Numbered from the stretch's first letter, positions 34,701-43,168 are shown. The stretch: 54,317 bases of DNA from Chloroflexota bacterium (GCA_012729765.1 JAAYCM010000103.1:1-54317); one strand, 5' to 3'. A program made the numbers and translations. The notes: generated from the letters alone by a model not told the origin.

Positions 34701-35054
34701 GCCGTTGTCCGCCAGCCAGGTCGTGATCGCGCGCAAAACCTGGTAACGCGCCGTCTCCCCGATCTGGCGCTGCGGGTTGCCGAAGAGGTCCAGCAGCCGC
34801 CCGTAGAGGTCGTTGAAATTGAAGAACTCGACCCCAAACTGCACGCCGTCCTCGCTGCGCTTCAGCAGCCGCCGCCGGAAGGCGTGCACCTGCTCGCCGG
34901 TCGGCAGCAGCACCCAGATCGGGCTGAAGGCCGATCCGAAGGTGCGCGCGTCTACGATGGCATCCAGCGCGGCTTCGGTCTTGCCACAGCCTGCCGGACC
35001 GCTGATCAAGGTTGTTTGGGGTGGCTCGTGCCACGTCATGGCCTGGTCGAACAT
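31725..35054 (-). CDS. addB: AddB-like helicase-fold/nuclease subunit with iron-sulphur staple
   Basis: An 1109-residue protein of AddB size. It has a P-loop GPAGCGKT (19-26), an inactivated-helicase-like middle, and a C-terminal PD-(D/E)XK nuclease with IIDRMDVCGDQVIVIDYKSG near 980-997. Four cysteines could bind 4Fe-4S: one near 824 (GTCPFKFFARRVL) and C1093, C1097 and C1103 at the extreme C-terminus. The last three are spaced x3 and x5, whereas B. subtilis AddB has x2 and x5. The start is the ATG at 35054, six bases after AAGGAG; the frame is open 73 codons further, but a promoter fits at 35075-35103. Confidence 0.88.
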   Translation of the reverse strand: MFDQAMTWHEPPQTTLISGPAGCGKTEAALDAIVDARTFGSAFSPIWVLLPTGEQVHAFRRRLLKRSEDGVQFGVEFFNFNDLYGRLLDLFGNPQRQIGETARYQVLRAITTWLADNGALEVFGPIAGTSGFIGLVAGLIHELKQELILPEAFAAAAETRTPKDRDLARIYATYQQFLQERRLVDRHGAGWLAVEMVEHAAALPLTPDLLVVDGFDQFNRVHVRLLTALARHIPQTILTLTQAPGAHGRRFRRLEQTRARLLAVGPDIWRAEQLDSYNCPAQAARPPVLDHLLNTLFESSPARIAKDESLTLIEAPDIVREVQAVLRGVKRRLLAGTPPDEIAIVARQPGLYSAALRETARAYGIPLVVREGVSLRDNPAVAALLTLLDLAARDFPRRELLDVLRSPYFEPPGLTLDQIAQLERLSLTRQVVRGRAVWLDAVRAAAQDVPDEDGDSAPESSVADPAALLIALEAFFTRITPPAAGSVVELTAWIEGLIGPDPAAQAEDSAEATGDEAAPEPGEPSLNLLACIRAGQDADRVVRDLLAVGALQKILRGIRAAYDLVHAGGAAALAWGDFRAELELAIDRDASLPPGGQSRLGRVLATDVLEVRGLPHAHVFLLGLAEGIFPAPEPEEALYTAGERQALAAAGIELQTAAERSDDMSLFYQVIGLARESLTISRFYVDDKGRPCPPSPYWSAIRASVEMTTEEIMRGRLGTAPELAEAATLGEAAVAVAAIFSGEPGVSHLHDALGVYNDLLLRADWRMRWQNALRGRAIEAVRESTALPFDLYTGMLAQPGLVQSVADELGPDHTWSASQLNDYGTCPFKFFARRVLRLDPLNEPEEGLDARQRGNVNHAILQDTYQRIAARGLAIVPENQAEALAILEEVAAQVFASAPERFGFRAAALWEHEQDDLYRRLRRLVQIDFSPLNPFVQGKNPLAGVVAGRERRPWLLEASFGADGDPLVLDGPAGPIKVRGIIDRMDVCGDQVIVIDYKSGGTKLKVQEMEQGRNFQMMLYMRAAEALVKRRAPGLTVAGGLFWHLNDGKVSGEVLATDDALNQAQGWLHEHISRARQGSFIIRYHRTRSGAFCTTRCDFSKVCRARLPV

Positions 35055-35074
35055 GGGCGTCTCCTTCCGCAGGG

Positions 35075-35103
35075 AGTGTAGTGCCGGGTCGGATAAAGGG
35101 CAA
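35075..35103 (-). promoter_or_regulatory. candidate promoter of the addB operon
   Basis: TTGCCC (35103-35098), 17-base spacer, TACACT (35080-35075) on the minus strand, close to the AddB ribosome site; supports the ATG at 35054. Confidence 0.45.
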
Positions 35104-35226
35104 ATCGGTTGCGGTCTTGATTCTTCATCGCGGCGTCTCAATCCAGACGTTGCCCGGCCTGTCAGAGCGGTGTTAATCTCTGTATGGGAGCAGATTGGGT
35201 GCACCCCTGGTTTGGTAAGCGAAAAA

Positions 35227-35235
35227 TGGTAGAAT
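35227..35235 (+). promoter_or_regulatory. extended -10 promoter of the CBM48/debranching genes
   Basis: TG-g-TAGAAT with no clear -35, 40 bases ahead of the GTG start at 35275. Confidence 0.5.
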
Positions 35236-35274
35236 ACAGGCAAGCAAGACCGCTTGCGCAAGGAGAGCCTCACC

Positions 35275-35595
35275 GTGTTGAAAAAGCGCTATCTGAAGAG
35301 CGGCCCGGTCAAGGTCGAGTTTGTCGTGCCCGACGCCATCGCCGCGAACGCTGAGTCCGTCTATCTGGTCGGTGATTTCAACGACTGGGACGAAACGGCC
35401 ACCCCGATGCAGCAGTTCAAGAACGGGACCTACAAGATTACCCTCAATCTTGAGCCTGATCAGCATTACCAGTTCCGTTACCTCGTCAACGGCAAGCAGT
35501 GGCATAATGATTGGGAAGCCGACCGGTACGTGCCCAATCCCTTCAGCGGTGATAACTCGGTCGTCAGCACCTATCGCCACGACGGCGAGTCGTAG
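35275..35595 (+). CDS. stand-alone isoamylase-N/CBM48-like glycogen-binding domain
   Basis: A 106-residue protein consisting only of an early-set (isoamylase N-terminal, CBM48) domain. VYLVGDFNDWDE near residues 32-43 is the signature, followed by Y.F.YLVNGKQWHNDWEADRYVPNPFSGDNSVV. Such domains usually sit at the front of branching or debranching enzymes, or in AMPK-type subunits that bind glycogen. Here it is separate and 154 bases upstream of the debranching enzyme gene. The GTG at 35275 follows AAGGAG; TTG codons on either side are also possible starts. Confidence 0.85.
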   Translation: MLKKRYLKSGPVKVEFVVPDAIAANAESVYLVGDFNDWDETATPMQQFKNGTYKITLNLEPDQHYQFRYLVNGKQWHNDWEADRYVPNPFSGDNSVVSTYRHDGES

Positions 35596-35749
35596 CCCTC
35601 AGCCCTGGCTGGCGGCGCGGCGCTCGCACCGGCTGCCCACCACCGCCGGCCTGGATACAGTCTGTCGCGCCGCCCGTACCGGGAATCCTGATGATCACGC
35701 CGGACGGGCGGATATTACGCCTGTAGAAATCCTGTCGAGAGAGAGTGTC

Positions 35750-37792
35750 ATGATCCAGTTTGGACGCGAAGTGACCGGGAATCTGGATGCCGTGCTGCGC
35801 CGCGAGTGGCTGGTGACGAACGGCCTGGGCGGCTACGCGATGGGCGCGCTGGCCGGGGCACGGACCCGCCGCTATCACAGCCTGCTCACTGCCGCGCTCC
35901 TGCCCCCCACCCGCCGCACCCTGATGGTCGGCGCGCTGGATACCTGGGTCGAGATCAACGGGCGGCGCTCGCCGCTGGTCACGCACGAGTGGGCCGCCGG
36001 CGTGGTTCTGCCCGACGGCTACCGCCACCTCGAAAGCGCCCACCTCGAAGGCACGACACCCGTTTTCGTCTGGACCATGGGCGATGTCCGGCTGGTGCAG
36101 CGCATCTGGATGGCGCACGGGCGCAACACGACCTATGTCACCTACACCTATGCGCGCGGCTCGGCCAATGTCCGGCTGGTGATCAAGCCGCTGTGCACCT
36201 ACCGCGATCATCACAGGCTGACCAAAGGCGGCTACAACGTCGATATCACGCCCTGCGAGCCGGCCTGGCCCGGCGGGCAGGGTGTCAGCGTGCAGGTCGC
36301 GCCCGACCGTCCGCAGACCGCCGCCCCGCGCCCGTTTCGCATCCTGACCAATCGCGGCACGATCAATCCTGGCCTGGAGTGGTGGTGGTCGTTCCATCTC
36401 GCCCAGGAAAAACAGCGCGGGCTGGATAACGAGGAAGACCTTTTCTCCAGCGGCCCGATCACGGCGCAGCTCAATCTGGGCGATACTCTGGCGCTGGTCC
36501 TGACCAGTGAGGACGAGCCGCCCGCTCCCTGGCATGACGCCCTGCTCGCCGAGCGCCAGCGCCAGCGTGAGCTGCTCACCTGTGCCGACTGCGCCAGCGC
36601 CCCCTCGTGGATTCGCCAGCTTGTGCTGGCCGCCGATCAGTTCATCGTCCGGCGCGACGTGGGCGGCCACCAGGGGACGAGCATCATCGCCGGCTATCCC
36701 TGGTTCACCGACTGGGGCCGCGACACGATGATCGCCCTGCCCGGCCTGACCGTAACCACAGGCCGCCTCGACGATGCCATCGCCATTCTGAAGACCTATG
36801 CCGAGCTGGTCGATCAGGGGATGCTGCCCAACCGCGTGCCCGAAGCCGGCCAGACGCCGGAATACAATACCGTCGATGCCACGCTGTGGTATTTCCAGGC
36901 CCTCTACCACAGCTATCAGGCTCGCGGCATCACCGATCCGGCCTTCCGTGAGTTGTACCCGGTCCTGGTCGATATGATCGACTGGTACGCCAGGGGCACG
37001 CGCTACAACATCCACCTCGACGAGAACGACGGCCTGCTCTACGCGGGCGAGGCGGGCATCCAGCTTACGTGGATGGACGCCAAGATCGAGGATTGGGTTG
37101 TCACGCCGCGCACCGGCAAGCCGGTCGAGATCAACGCCCTGTGGTACAACGCGCTGCGCATCACCGCCGAGCTGGCGACCGAATTCGGCTTCCACGACGA
37201 CGCCCGCCGCTTTGGCGAGATGGCCGCGCGCGCCTATGCCAGCTTCAACGAGCGCTTCTGGTACAGCGGCGGCTACCTCTACGATGTGATCGATGGGCCG
37301 GACGACAGCGATCCCACCCTGCGCCCCAACCAGATTTTCGCCGTGTCGCTGCCCTTCCCGCTGCTGGAAGGCGACCGGGCGCGCGCCGTCGTCAATATGT
37401 GCGCCCGCGAGCTGGTCATCTCCTATGGCCTGCGCAGCCTGGGGTCGGACGAAACAAACTATGTCGGCCACTACAGCGGCGACGCCCCCCAACGCGACAG
37501 CATCTACCACCAGGGTCCCGCCTGGAGCTGGCTGCTCGGTCCGTTTGTGATCGCACACTACCGCGTCTATGGCGACGCGCAGGTCGCCCTCAGCTATCTG
37601 GAGCCGGTCGCCAACCATCTCACCGATCACGGCCTGGGCACCGTCAGCGAGATTTTCGACGGCGACCCGGCCCACACGCCGCATGGCTGTATCGCGCAGG
37701 CCTGGGGTGTGGCCGAAGTTCTGCGCGCGTGGCACGTGCTCCAACTGGCGCTGAGCGCGGCCAGAGCCGAGCCGCCGCCCAACAGGAGTTAG
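35750..37792 (+). CDS. glycogen debranching enzyme, amylo-alpha-1,6-glucosidase (GH133 type)
   Basis: A 680-residue enzyme removing alpha-1,6 branches from glycogen. The N-terminal domain opens with EWLVTNGLGGYAMGALAG (19-36) and TRRYHSLL (39-46). The (alpha/alpha)6 catalytic domain holds GYPWFTDWGRDTMIALPGL near 312-330, PEYNTVDATLWYF near 368, and LTWMDAKIEDWVVTPRTGKPVEINALWYN near 440-465, with the likely acidic catalytic pair. The start is the ATG at 35750 after GAGAGAGAG; longer in-frame starts overlap the CBM48 gene. There is no signal peptide. It pairs with glgC, glgA and the branching enzyme further along. Confidence 0.9.
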   Translation: MIQFGREVTGNLDAVLRREWLVTNGLGGYAMGALAGARTRRYHSLLTAALLPPTRRTLMVGALDTWVEINGRRSPLVTHEWAAGVVLPDGYRHLESAHLEGTTPVFVWTMGDVRLVQRIWMAHGRNTTYVTYTYARGSANVRLVIKPLCTYRDHHRLTKGGYNVDITPCEPAWPGGQGVSVQVAPDRPQTAAPRPFRILTNRGTINPGLEWWWSFHLAQEKQRGLDNEEDLFSSGPITAQLNLGDTLALVLTSEDEPPAPWHDALLAERQRQRELLTCADCASAPSWIRQLVLAADQFIVRRDVGGHQGTSIIAGYPWFTDWGRDTMIALPGLTVTTGRLDDAIAILKTYAELVDQGMLPNRVPEAGQTPEYNTVDATLWYFQALYHSYQARGITDPAFRELYPVLVDMIDWYARGTRYNIHLDENDGLLYAGEAGIQLTWMDAKIEDWVVTPRTGKPVEINALWYNALRITAELATEFGFHDDARRFGEMAARAYASFNERFWYSGGYLYDVIDGPDDSDPTLRPNQIFAVSLPFPLLEGDRARAVVNMCARELVISYGLRSLGSDETNYVGHYSGDAPQRDSIYHQGPAWSWLLGPFVIAHYRVYGDAQVALSYLEPVANHLTDHGLGTVSEIFDGDPAHTPHGCIAQAWGVAEVLRAWHVLQLALSAARAEPPPNRS

Positions 37793-37799
37793 TCATCCG

Positions 37800-38387
37800 G
37801 TGGATCAATCCCAGGATGCCCCCGCGCCCAGCCCCACCTATATGATAGGCTTTGCCCTGGCGGTCGTCCTGTTCATCGTGACCATAACCGCCGGGCTGGT
37901 CGTGGTCATCATCGACAGCGCGCGCGAAGAAGAGCGCCAGGCCGAGTTCGCCGCCACACTGACCGCCGTCGCGGCTGCCGAAGGGGCTATCGGTGGGACG
38001 CCCCCGCCGGACTCGGGCCCACCCACGCCCGGCCAGTATCTCTTTACCATGCCGGACGACAGCCCCCGCTACAGCCCCGCGCCGGATTGTGCCCAGCAGA
38101 TCGCCGGGCAGGTGCGCGATCCGGACGGCCAGCCGCTCGACCAGCTGGCGATCGTGGTGTGGGGCGACTATACCCCGCAGCGTATCCTGCCGACCGGCTC
38201 ACTTGCCGGACAGGACCCCGGCCAGTTTGAGCTGACGTTGGACGGCGTGCGAAATCGCCGCGTGTGGGTGCAGTTGCTCAGCGGCGCGCGCTACGTCTCG
38301 CCCCCGGTCGAGATCGTGTTCAACGCGTCCGACTGTGAGCACAGCCGCGCGGCGGTCATCTTCGAGCAGATCGCGCCGTTCGACTGA
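37800..38387 (+). CDS. membrane-anchored protein of unknown function
   Basis: A 195-residue protein with one N-terminal transmembrane helix (about 15-40), a Pro/Gly spacer and a beta-rich outer domain (CAQQIAGQVRDPDGQPLDQLAIVVWG, GQFELTLDGVRNRRVWVQLLSG) like a carboxypeptidase-regulatory or SpaA-type sandwich. It starts at GTG (37800), 12 bases after AGGAG and 7 bases after the debranching enzyme stop. Its last 97 bases overlap the convergent glycosyltransferase gene. Confidence 0.65.
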   Translation: MDQSQDAPAPSPTYMIGFALAVVLFIVTITAGLVVVIIDSAREEERQAEFAATLTAVAAAEGAIGGTPPPDSGPPTPGQYLFTMPDDSPRYSPAPDCAQQIAGQVRDPDGQPLDQLAIVVWGDYTPQRILPTGSLAGQDPGQFELTLDGVRNRRVWVQLLSGARYVSPPVEIVFNASDCEHSRAAVIFEQIAPFD

Positions 38388-39904
38388 GTCGCTTCGGACT
38401 CCGCCAGCCGGTATAGCGCCCCATCCGGCACGGTGATCGCGGCTCGCAGCGGCAGACGCGCCGTGAGTTCCGCCGCCGCCGGCAGATACCACCGCCAATC
38501 AATCGTCTCGAAGTAGGCCATCACGCCGCCCTCAGCCGCCAGCCGCGCGCCCATCTGCGCGACTTCCGCCGCGTAATCGGGATTCGGCTCCAGCGTGCCC
38601 GCCTGCCGCTCCGCCGGGATGCGCCACGCCGCCCGCCCGGTGAGGAAATAGATCGCGTCCGGCCCGTTGCTGTAGATCAGCGTATCGGGCGGCAGTGCCT
38701 CGATCTGCGCCATCAGCGCGGATTCCTGCCACGCCCGCCCGGTATAGCCCTGCCCCTCGCGGGAGATATGGTCCAGAAAGCCCGCCGCCAGCACGATCAT
38801 ATTCGCCGCATACGCCGCCGCGATCAGCGCCACCAGCCCGCGCCGCCCGCGCCCGGCGATCCACAGCGCGATCACCAGCCCGGCGACATAGATCGGGGCC
38901 AGCAGGCGCTCGTCGAGTGGCGTTTCGGCGTCCACCAGCGAGATCGTGACCAGCAGAAAGCCGAGATACACCGGCCCGAACAGCGCCAGCACGCGCGCCA
39001 ACACCGGCCCGCGCCCGATGTTGCCCCCCGCGTGGCCCCTGCCCCACAGGATCAGCCCGGCCACGACCACCACCAGCGCGACTCCGCGCACGTCCTCGGC
39101 GCGAATCCAGGGCAGCGCCCAGCCGGAGACAGCCGCCCACCCGTCGCGCAGGTGATCGAGTCCCACCGGGTGCAGCGCCAGCCGCCGGTCAGCCGCGCTC
39201 CCGGCGGTATGCAGATTGCGCGCCGTCCAGATCGCCAGCGGCAGCAGCGCGCTTCCGGCCCAGCCCGCCGCGATCATCACCCGCCGCTGCAGCGTTCCGC
39301 GCCCCCACGCCACAATCGCCAGCGCCCCGGCCAGCACCGCCGCCGCCCCGGCATAGCGTGTCAGCGCCGCCAGCCCCACCGCGACCGCCGCGCCGATCAG
39401 CCAGCCGCGCCCGCCACTGTCCAGGTACACCGCCAGCAGTGCCAGCCCGCCCAATCCCAGCAGCACGAACAGCGGCTCGCTCAGGGCCAGACTGTGCAGC
39501 CGCAGCAGCGTGATCGATCCGAGTGTGAAAAATACGCCGAGCGGTGGCAGCCAGCGCGATCGCGGCGCGAGATGCTGCACCGCCAGCCCGACTCCCAGCG
39601 CGTTCAGGCCTAGCAGCGCCGCGTGCAGACCGCGTGCCGCCGCCAGCACCTCGATCCCGCCCACGTGCGCGATCAGTGCCAGCAGCGCCGGATAGAACGG
39701 CGGGTGATGCGTCAGCGGCTCGGCCTCGCCCGTGCTGCGCAGCACGAGTCCCTGCCCCGCTGCCAGGCTGCGCGCGGCGTCGATGAAGCGGGCCGGGTCG
39801 GTCGTCACGCCGATGCCCTGCGCCAGCGCCGCGTAGAAGATCACGCCCCCGGCCAGCGCCAGCGCGGCACAGATCGCGATCACCCGGCGCGTGTGTCGTG
39901 TCAT
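38291..39904 (-). CDS. GT39/PMT-like membrane glycosyltransferase
   Basis: A 537-residue protein with 10 or more hydrophobic helices. The acidic residues of the first outer loop (TTDPARFIDAARSLAAGQG, near 35-50) and the H-H-P-P-F-Y-P motif (near 66-72) fit ArnT/PMT-type enzymes, which transfer sugars from polyprenyl phosphate outside the membrane. A soluble C-terminal part of about 130 residues follows (PPDTLIYSNGPDAIYFLTGR). No Shine-Dalgarno is evident before the ATG at 39904. The last 33 codons are antisense to the 37800-38387 gene. Confidence 0.78.
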   Translation of the reverse strand: MTRHTRRVIAICAALALAGGVIFYAALAQGIGVTTDPARFIDAARSLAAGQGLVLRSTGEAEPLTHHPPFYPALLALIAHVGGIEVLAAARGLHAALLGLNALGVGLAVQHLAPRSRWLPPLGVFFTLGSITLLRLHSLALSEPLFVLLGLGGLALLAVYLDSGGRGWLIGAAVAVGLAALTRYAGAAAVLAGALAIVAWGRGTLQRRVMIAAGWAGSALLPLAIWTARNLHTAGSAADRRLALHPVGLDHLRDGWAAVSGWALPWIRAEDVRGVALVVVVAGLILWGRGHAGGNIGRGPVLARVLALFGPVYLGFLLVTISLVDAETPLDERLLAPIYVAGLVIALWIAGRGRRGLVALIAAAYAANMIVLAAGFLDHISREGQGYTGRAWQESALMAQIEALPPDTLIYSNGPDAIYFLTGRAAWRIPAERQAGTLEPNPDYAAEVAQMGARLAAEGGVMAYFETIDWRWYLPAAAELTARLPLRAAITVPDGALYRLAESEATQSNGAICSKMTAARLCSQSDALNTISTGGET

Positions 39905-39935
39905 CACTATCAGTCGTCAATCAAGGTGGGGCGTG

Positions 39936-41174
39936 CTAACGACGTACATCTGGCGGCACCCAGAGCGGATGCAAGCCTCTCTCATAAGGCTGGTTCAGTC
40001 GGGTGATGTCGCCGGTTGGCAACAAGACCGCGATTTCACTCATGAGCCTGTAATCCACAAAACGAAAAGCAATTGCCATGCCATCGGGTGATAGAACAAG
40101 TGGGTCTTGGGGAAAACCAGGGCTCGTCTCTGGCCCAAAGCGCTTGATCTCGGTCAGCGTGTCATCCGAGAGTGAGTAGCGGAAAATGCCCCTGTTTTCA
40201 AGCGGGGATTTCTCTTCGCTGATCGCACCACCGAGAAAGTACAGCGTTTCTTCATCGTGCCAGGCCGGACAGTGCATCCAGTCGATATCATATGGAGCCA
40301 ACTGGGCTTGATCGAGCGTTTGAACAACTTCCCCGGTTTTGTCGAGCAGTGCCAGCCCTAGAAGGGGAGGATATGCTGCATTGTAATCAGGAAAGTTTTC
40401 GTGCGTATACAGCCTGGCAGCAAGGTAACTCCCTTGCGGTGAAAAACCCTCGCAGAAGTAGAAGAAACCCTGGTCGGGGGCATGAATCTGAAGTTCTATT
40501 TGCTCCTGAGTCTGCAAATTGACAACTACTCCGGGCCGCAGGCTAACTCCATCCTCATAATCCGATGAATACCTGTACAACGGTGTCTGGTCCCCATAAT
40601 AGACTGCAACGTAGTCTACTGCCGGGGTCCAGTGAATGAGCGGCGGACTTTCGTGGAATGGCAGGGGTTGGAAAAGCGTTCGCAGTGTCTCTCCGGTTTG
40701 TACATCCGCCTCAATAAGCTTGACGGTTAGCTCTTCCCCGACGACAAAATAGGCGCGCTGTTCGTCCGCAGACCAGCTTACGGAGTAGTTGCCAATGAAG
40801 GCACGATAAGCGTACCGGGAAAGTGTCTCTTCAAAGCAGGTGCGGAGTTGGCCGGCGCGATCCAGCACGCAGATTTGCAGCGCATCCGGAAGCGCTCCCT
40901 CTAATAAAACAGCGAGATACTGCCCGCTGGGCGACCAGCTTACTGCTCGAGCGGCGGTATCCTCGTCTGTATAAGTATAAAAAGGGGTTGGCTGGGATGC
41001 GCCATCAGCCAAAACCAGTGAATCGTAGATAAAAAGATCACCGTCCAGGCTGGTAGTAAATATCAGCGGGAAAGGAAGTGACTGATCCGATTGCGCTTGA
41101 CTGCTGAGAGGGAAATAGGCGCCAAGCAGACTCCCTAGCGCCACGACTATCGTTGTTAAAATTGTCCGCCACAT
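39936..41174 (-). CDS. secreted WD40/TolB-like protein in a lower-GC patch
   Basis: A 412-residue exported protein. The signal peptide (about 1-28) ends at QAQS. Blades carry 'SWSPSGQYLAVLL', 'SWSADEQRAYFVV', 'WHDEETLYFLGG' and 'LSPDGMAIAFRF', a propeller pattern. The ATG at 41174 follows GGAG by eight bases. Codon use is clearly less GC-rich than in neighbouring genes, suggesting recent arrival. It lies 31 bases ahead of the glycosyltransferase gene and 108 bases after a truncated relative. Confidence 0.75.
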   Translation of the reverse strand: MWRTILTTIVVALGSLLGAYFPLSSQAQSDQSLPFPLIFTTSLDGDLFIYDSLVLADGASQPTPFYTYTDEDTAARAVSWSPSGQYLAVLLEGALPDALQICVLDRAGQLRTCFEETLSRYAYRAFIGNYSVSWSADEQRAYFVVGEELTVKLIEADVQTGETLRTLFQPLPFHESPPLIHWTPAVDYVAVYYGDQTPLYRYSSDYEDGVSLRPGVVVNLQTQEQIELQIHAPDQGFFYFCEGFSPQGSYLAARLYTHENFPDYNAAYPPLLGLALLDKTGEVVQTLDQAQLAPYDIDWMHCPAWHDEETLYFLGGAISEEKSPLENRGIFRYSLSDDTLTEIKRFGPETSPGFPQDPLVLSPDGMAIAFRFVDYRLMSEIAVLLPTGDITRLNQPYERGLHPLWVPPDVRR

Positions 41175-41282
41175 TTTTCTGCTCCACTGCAAACTTCAAA
41201 GCCGTTTTCGGTAAACTGGTCATGATCCTCCGATGTGACTCAATACAATCCTGGACCTGCCGTCCAAAGTATCCAATGGTTG

Positions 41283-41507
41283 TTAACGCCGTTCGGGCAA
41301 AGAGGTCGTGTCGTCGTCGGAAGAAACAGGAAAAGTTTGCAGCATCCCATGCTCGTCCCCGTAGGCGACCTGCATGCCATCCGAGCGCCAGGCAATACTG
41401 TAGACAGTACCGTAATCGGTTTGTGAAGCAGCACTCCCTTGAGAGAGCAACAAACATATCACACACACTGCGCCAATCAAGATCTGCCAGACTTTTGCTG
41501 CGGTCAT
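41283..41507 (-). pseudogene. truncated secreted WD40-like protein
   Basis: Seventy-four codons give a complete signal peptide (MTAAKVWQILIG...GSAAS) and one blade start (YGTVYSIAWRSDGMQVAYGDEHG), then a Ser/Asp/Thr-rich end and a stop. A propeller cannot form from this. It looks like the 5' remnant of a gene similar to the one at 39936-41174, in the same low-GC patch. An alternative is a small secreted protein in its own right. AAGG precedes the ATG. Confidence 0.5.
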
Positions 41508-41639
41508 CGTTTGCACACCCTTCGGTTCACTGCTGCCGTGCTGCTAAACCCCAGTTGTCCGGGTAACACCTTGAATATAGTTGAAGTTTTCGCCGCGAGA
41601 TAGCTCCAGAATCGCTCGCATATCCGGCGAGAGCAGGGG

Positions 41640-41814
41640 CTAGAGGCTGTTATGCACTCCCCCCCATCCCCCGGCCCCTTCCCCCACACTGGCGCGGAGG
41701 GAAGGGGAGCACAGCGGCGTTTTTCAAGTCCTTCCCCCACAAGGTGGGAAGGACTTAGGATGGGGGGGAAGTGTCGTTCACCTCCAGCGTTCCGAAGTAC
41801 ATAACACGCTCTAG
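41640..41814. repeat. palindromic element, copy 10 (full length)
   Basis: About 175 bp, near-perfect reverse complement of copy 3: from CTAGAGGCTGTTATGCAC to GTACATAACACGCTCTAG with both internal hairpins. It lies 89 bases past the glgC stop. Outside it, 41508-41902 holds a terminator at 41846-41873 and no gene. Confidence 0.93.
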
Positions 41815-41845
41815 ATCGGTATCCTCGTCTCGATCACCGGGCAGC

Positions 41846-41873
41846 AAAAGGGGCGGGAATCGCTCGCCGCCCC
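41846..41873 (-). terminator. intrinsic terminator of glgC
   Basis: Stem GGGGCGG/CCGCCCC with a 10-base loop, then TTTT on the minus strand, 29 bases past the glgC stop. Confidence 0.75.
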
Positions 41874-41902
41874 AAGTGATCACCCTCTGGTGTTTGCCGG
41901 GC

Positions 41903-43168
41903 CTACTTCTGCACCTTGTAACCGACGTGTGCCCCGGTCGGGATCAGCCGCTCTGGATACTGGGCCGCGACTTCTTCCGGCAGCAGATCGGTGCCGAGCA
42001 CGGCCTTGCGCTGCACGACATAGCCTGCCGGCACGGTCGAGTTCTTGCCGACGCACGCGATCCCCAGCTCGCCCATCTCAGACAGCTCGCCGACCCGCGC
42101 GCCCTGCCCGACCACCACGCCTTTATCGATCACCGCGCGCTCGATCACCGCGTCGCGCTCGATATAGCTGTCGGTCAGGATCACGCTCTCGAACACCGTC
42201 GCGCCCGGCCCGACATACACCCCCGGCGACAGCACACTCCGCACCACGCGCGCCCCGGCGCAGATGATCGAGCCATCGGTGATCATGCTGTCCTCGATGA
42301 TCGCGCCCTTCTCGATGCGCACCGGCGGGCGCTCCTCGCTCCGGGTGTGGATGATCCACGAGCGGTCGTTGAGATCGAGCGAAGGCGGCATGGTCAGCAG
42401 GTCCATGTGCGCTTCCCAATAGGCATCCACCGTCCCCACGTCGATCCAGTAGCCGCCGTAGGGATAGGCGATCACCTTCATGCCCAACTCCATCATGCGC
42501 GGCAGGATGTTATAGCCGAAGTCGTGCCGCGAATCCCGGCGCGTGGCGTCCTCGCGCAGCATCGCTTCCAGCACGTCGAGCTTGAAGACATAGACGCCCA
42601 TATTCGCCAGGTCGCCGGGCGGGTTGGCCGGTTTCTCGACGAAATCGTAAATCTGGTTGCGGTCGTCCACCGCCATGATGCCATAGCGCGAGGCTTCGTC
42701 CAGCGGCACGCGGATCACGCCCACCGTCACATCGGCGTTGCGCTCCTCGTGATAGTTGATCATCATGTCATATTCCATCTGGTAGATATGATCGCCAGAC
42801 AGAATCAAAACGTTCTCCGGGTGCCCGCGCCGGATAAAGTTGATATTTTGCGTCACGGCGTCGGCGGTGCCGGCGTACCAGTCGGTATCATAGCGCCCCT
42901 GATAGGGCTGGAGCAGCTTCACGCCGCCGGTAAAGCCCCGGTCCAGGTCCCAGGGCCGCCCCAGCCCGATATGCTCGTTCAGGCTGTGCGGGCGATATTG
43001 AGTGAGCACCAGCACATCGAAGATGCCGGAGTTCACACAGTTGCTCAATGCAAAGTCGATGATGCGGTACTTGCCGGCAAAGGGCACCGCCGGTTTAGCT
43101 CGCTTGGCGGTCAGGACCCCCAACCGGCTCCCTTCGCCACCAGCCAAAATGATAGCTCTTGTTCGCAT
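41903..43168 (-). CDS. glgC: glucose-1-phosphate adenylyltransferase
   Basis: Makes ADP-glucose from glucose 1-phosphate and ATP, the first committed step of glycogen synthesis. The 421 residues include [11 protein letters not shown] (10-20), the catalytic D126 in SGDHIYQM (124-131), and K179 in VEKP for glucose 1-phosphate binding. The C-terminal left-handed beta-helix (hexapeptide repeats, about 285-400) carries oligomerisation and allosteric contacts. AGGAG lies ten bases before the ATG. A promoter at 43419-43448 places a palindromic element in its 5' leader. Confidence 0.95.
   Translation of the reverse strand: MRTRAIILAGGEGSRLGVLTAKRAKPAVPFAGKYRIIDFALSNCVNSGIFDVLVLTQYRPHSLNEHIGLGRPWDLDRGFTGGVKLLQPYQGRYDTDWYAGTADAVTQNINFIRRGHPENVLILSGDHIYQMEYDMMINYHEERNADVTVGVIRVPLDEASRYGIMAVDDRNQIYDFVEKPANPPGDLANMGVYVFKLDVLEAMLREDATRRDSRHDFGYNILPRMMELGMKVIAYPYGGYWIDVGTVDAYWEAHMDLLTMPPSLDLNDRSWIIHTRSEERPPVRIEKGAIIEDSMITDGSIICAGARVVRSVLSPGVYVGPGATVFESVILTDSYIERDAVIERAVIDKGVVVGQGARVGELSEMGELGIACVGKNSTVPAGYVVQRKAVLGTDLLPEEVAAQYPERLIPTGAHVGYKVQK

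Noticed and set aside
41038..41466. A 142-codon minus-strand frame overlapping the truncated WD40 gene.
   Set aside because: Cys/Arg-rich composition without signal or domain; it overlaps the start of the 39936-41174 gene and its ribosome site.
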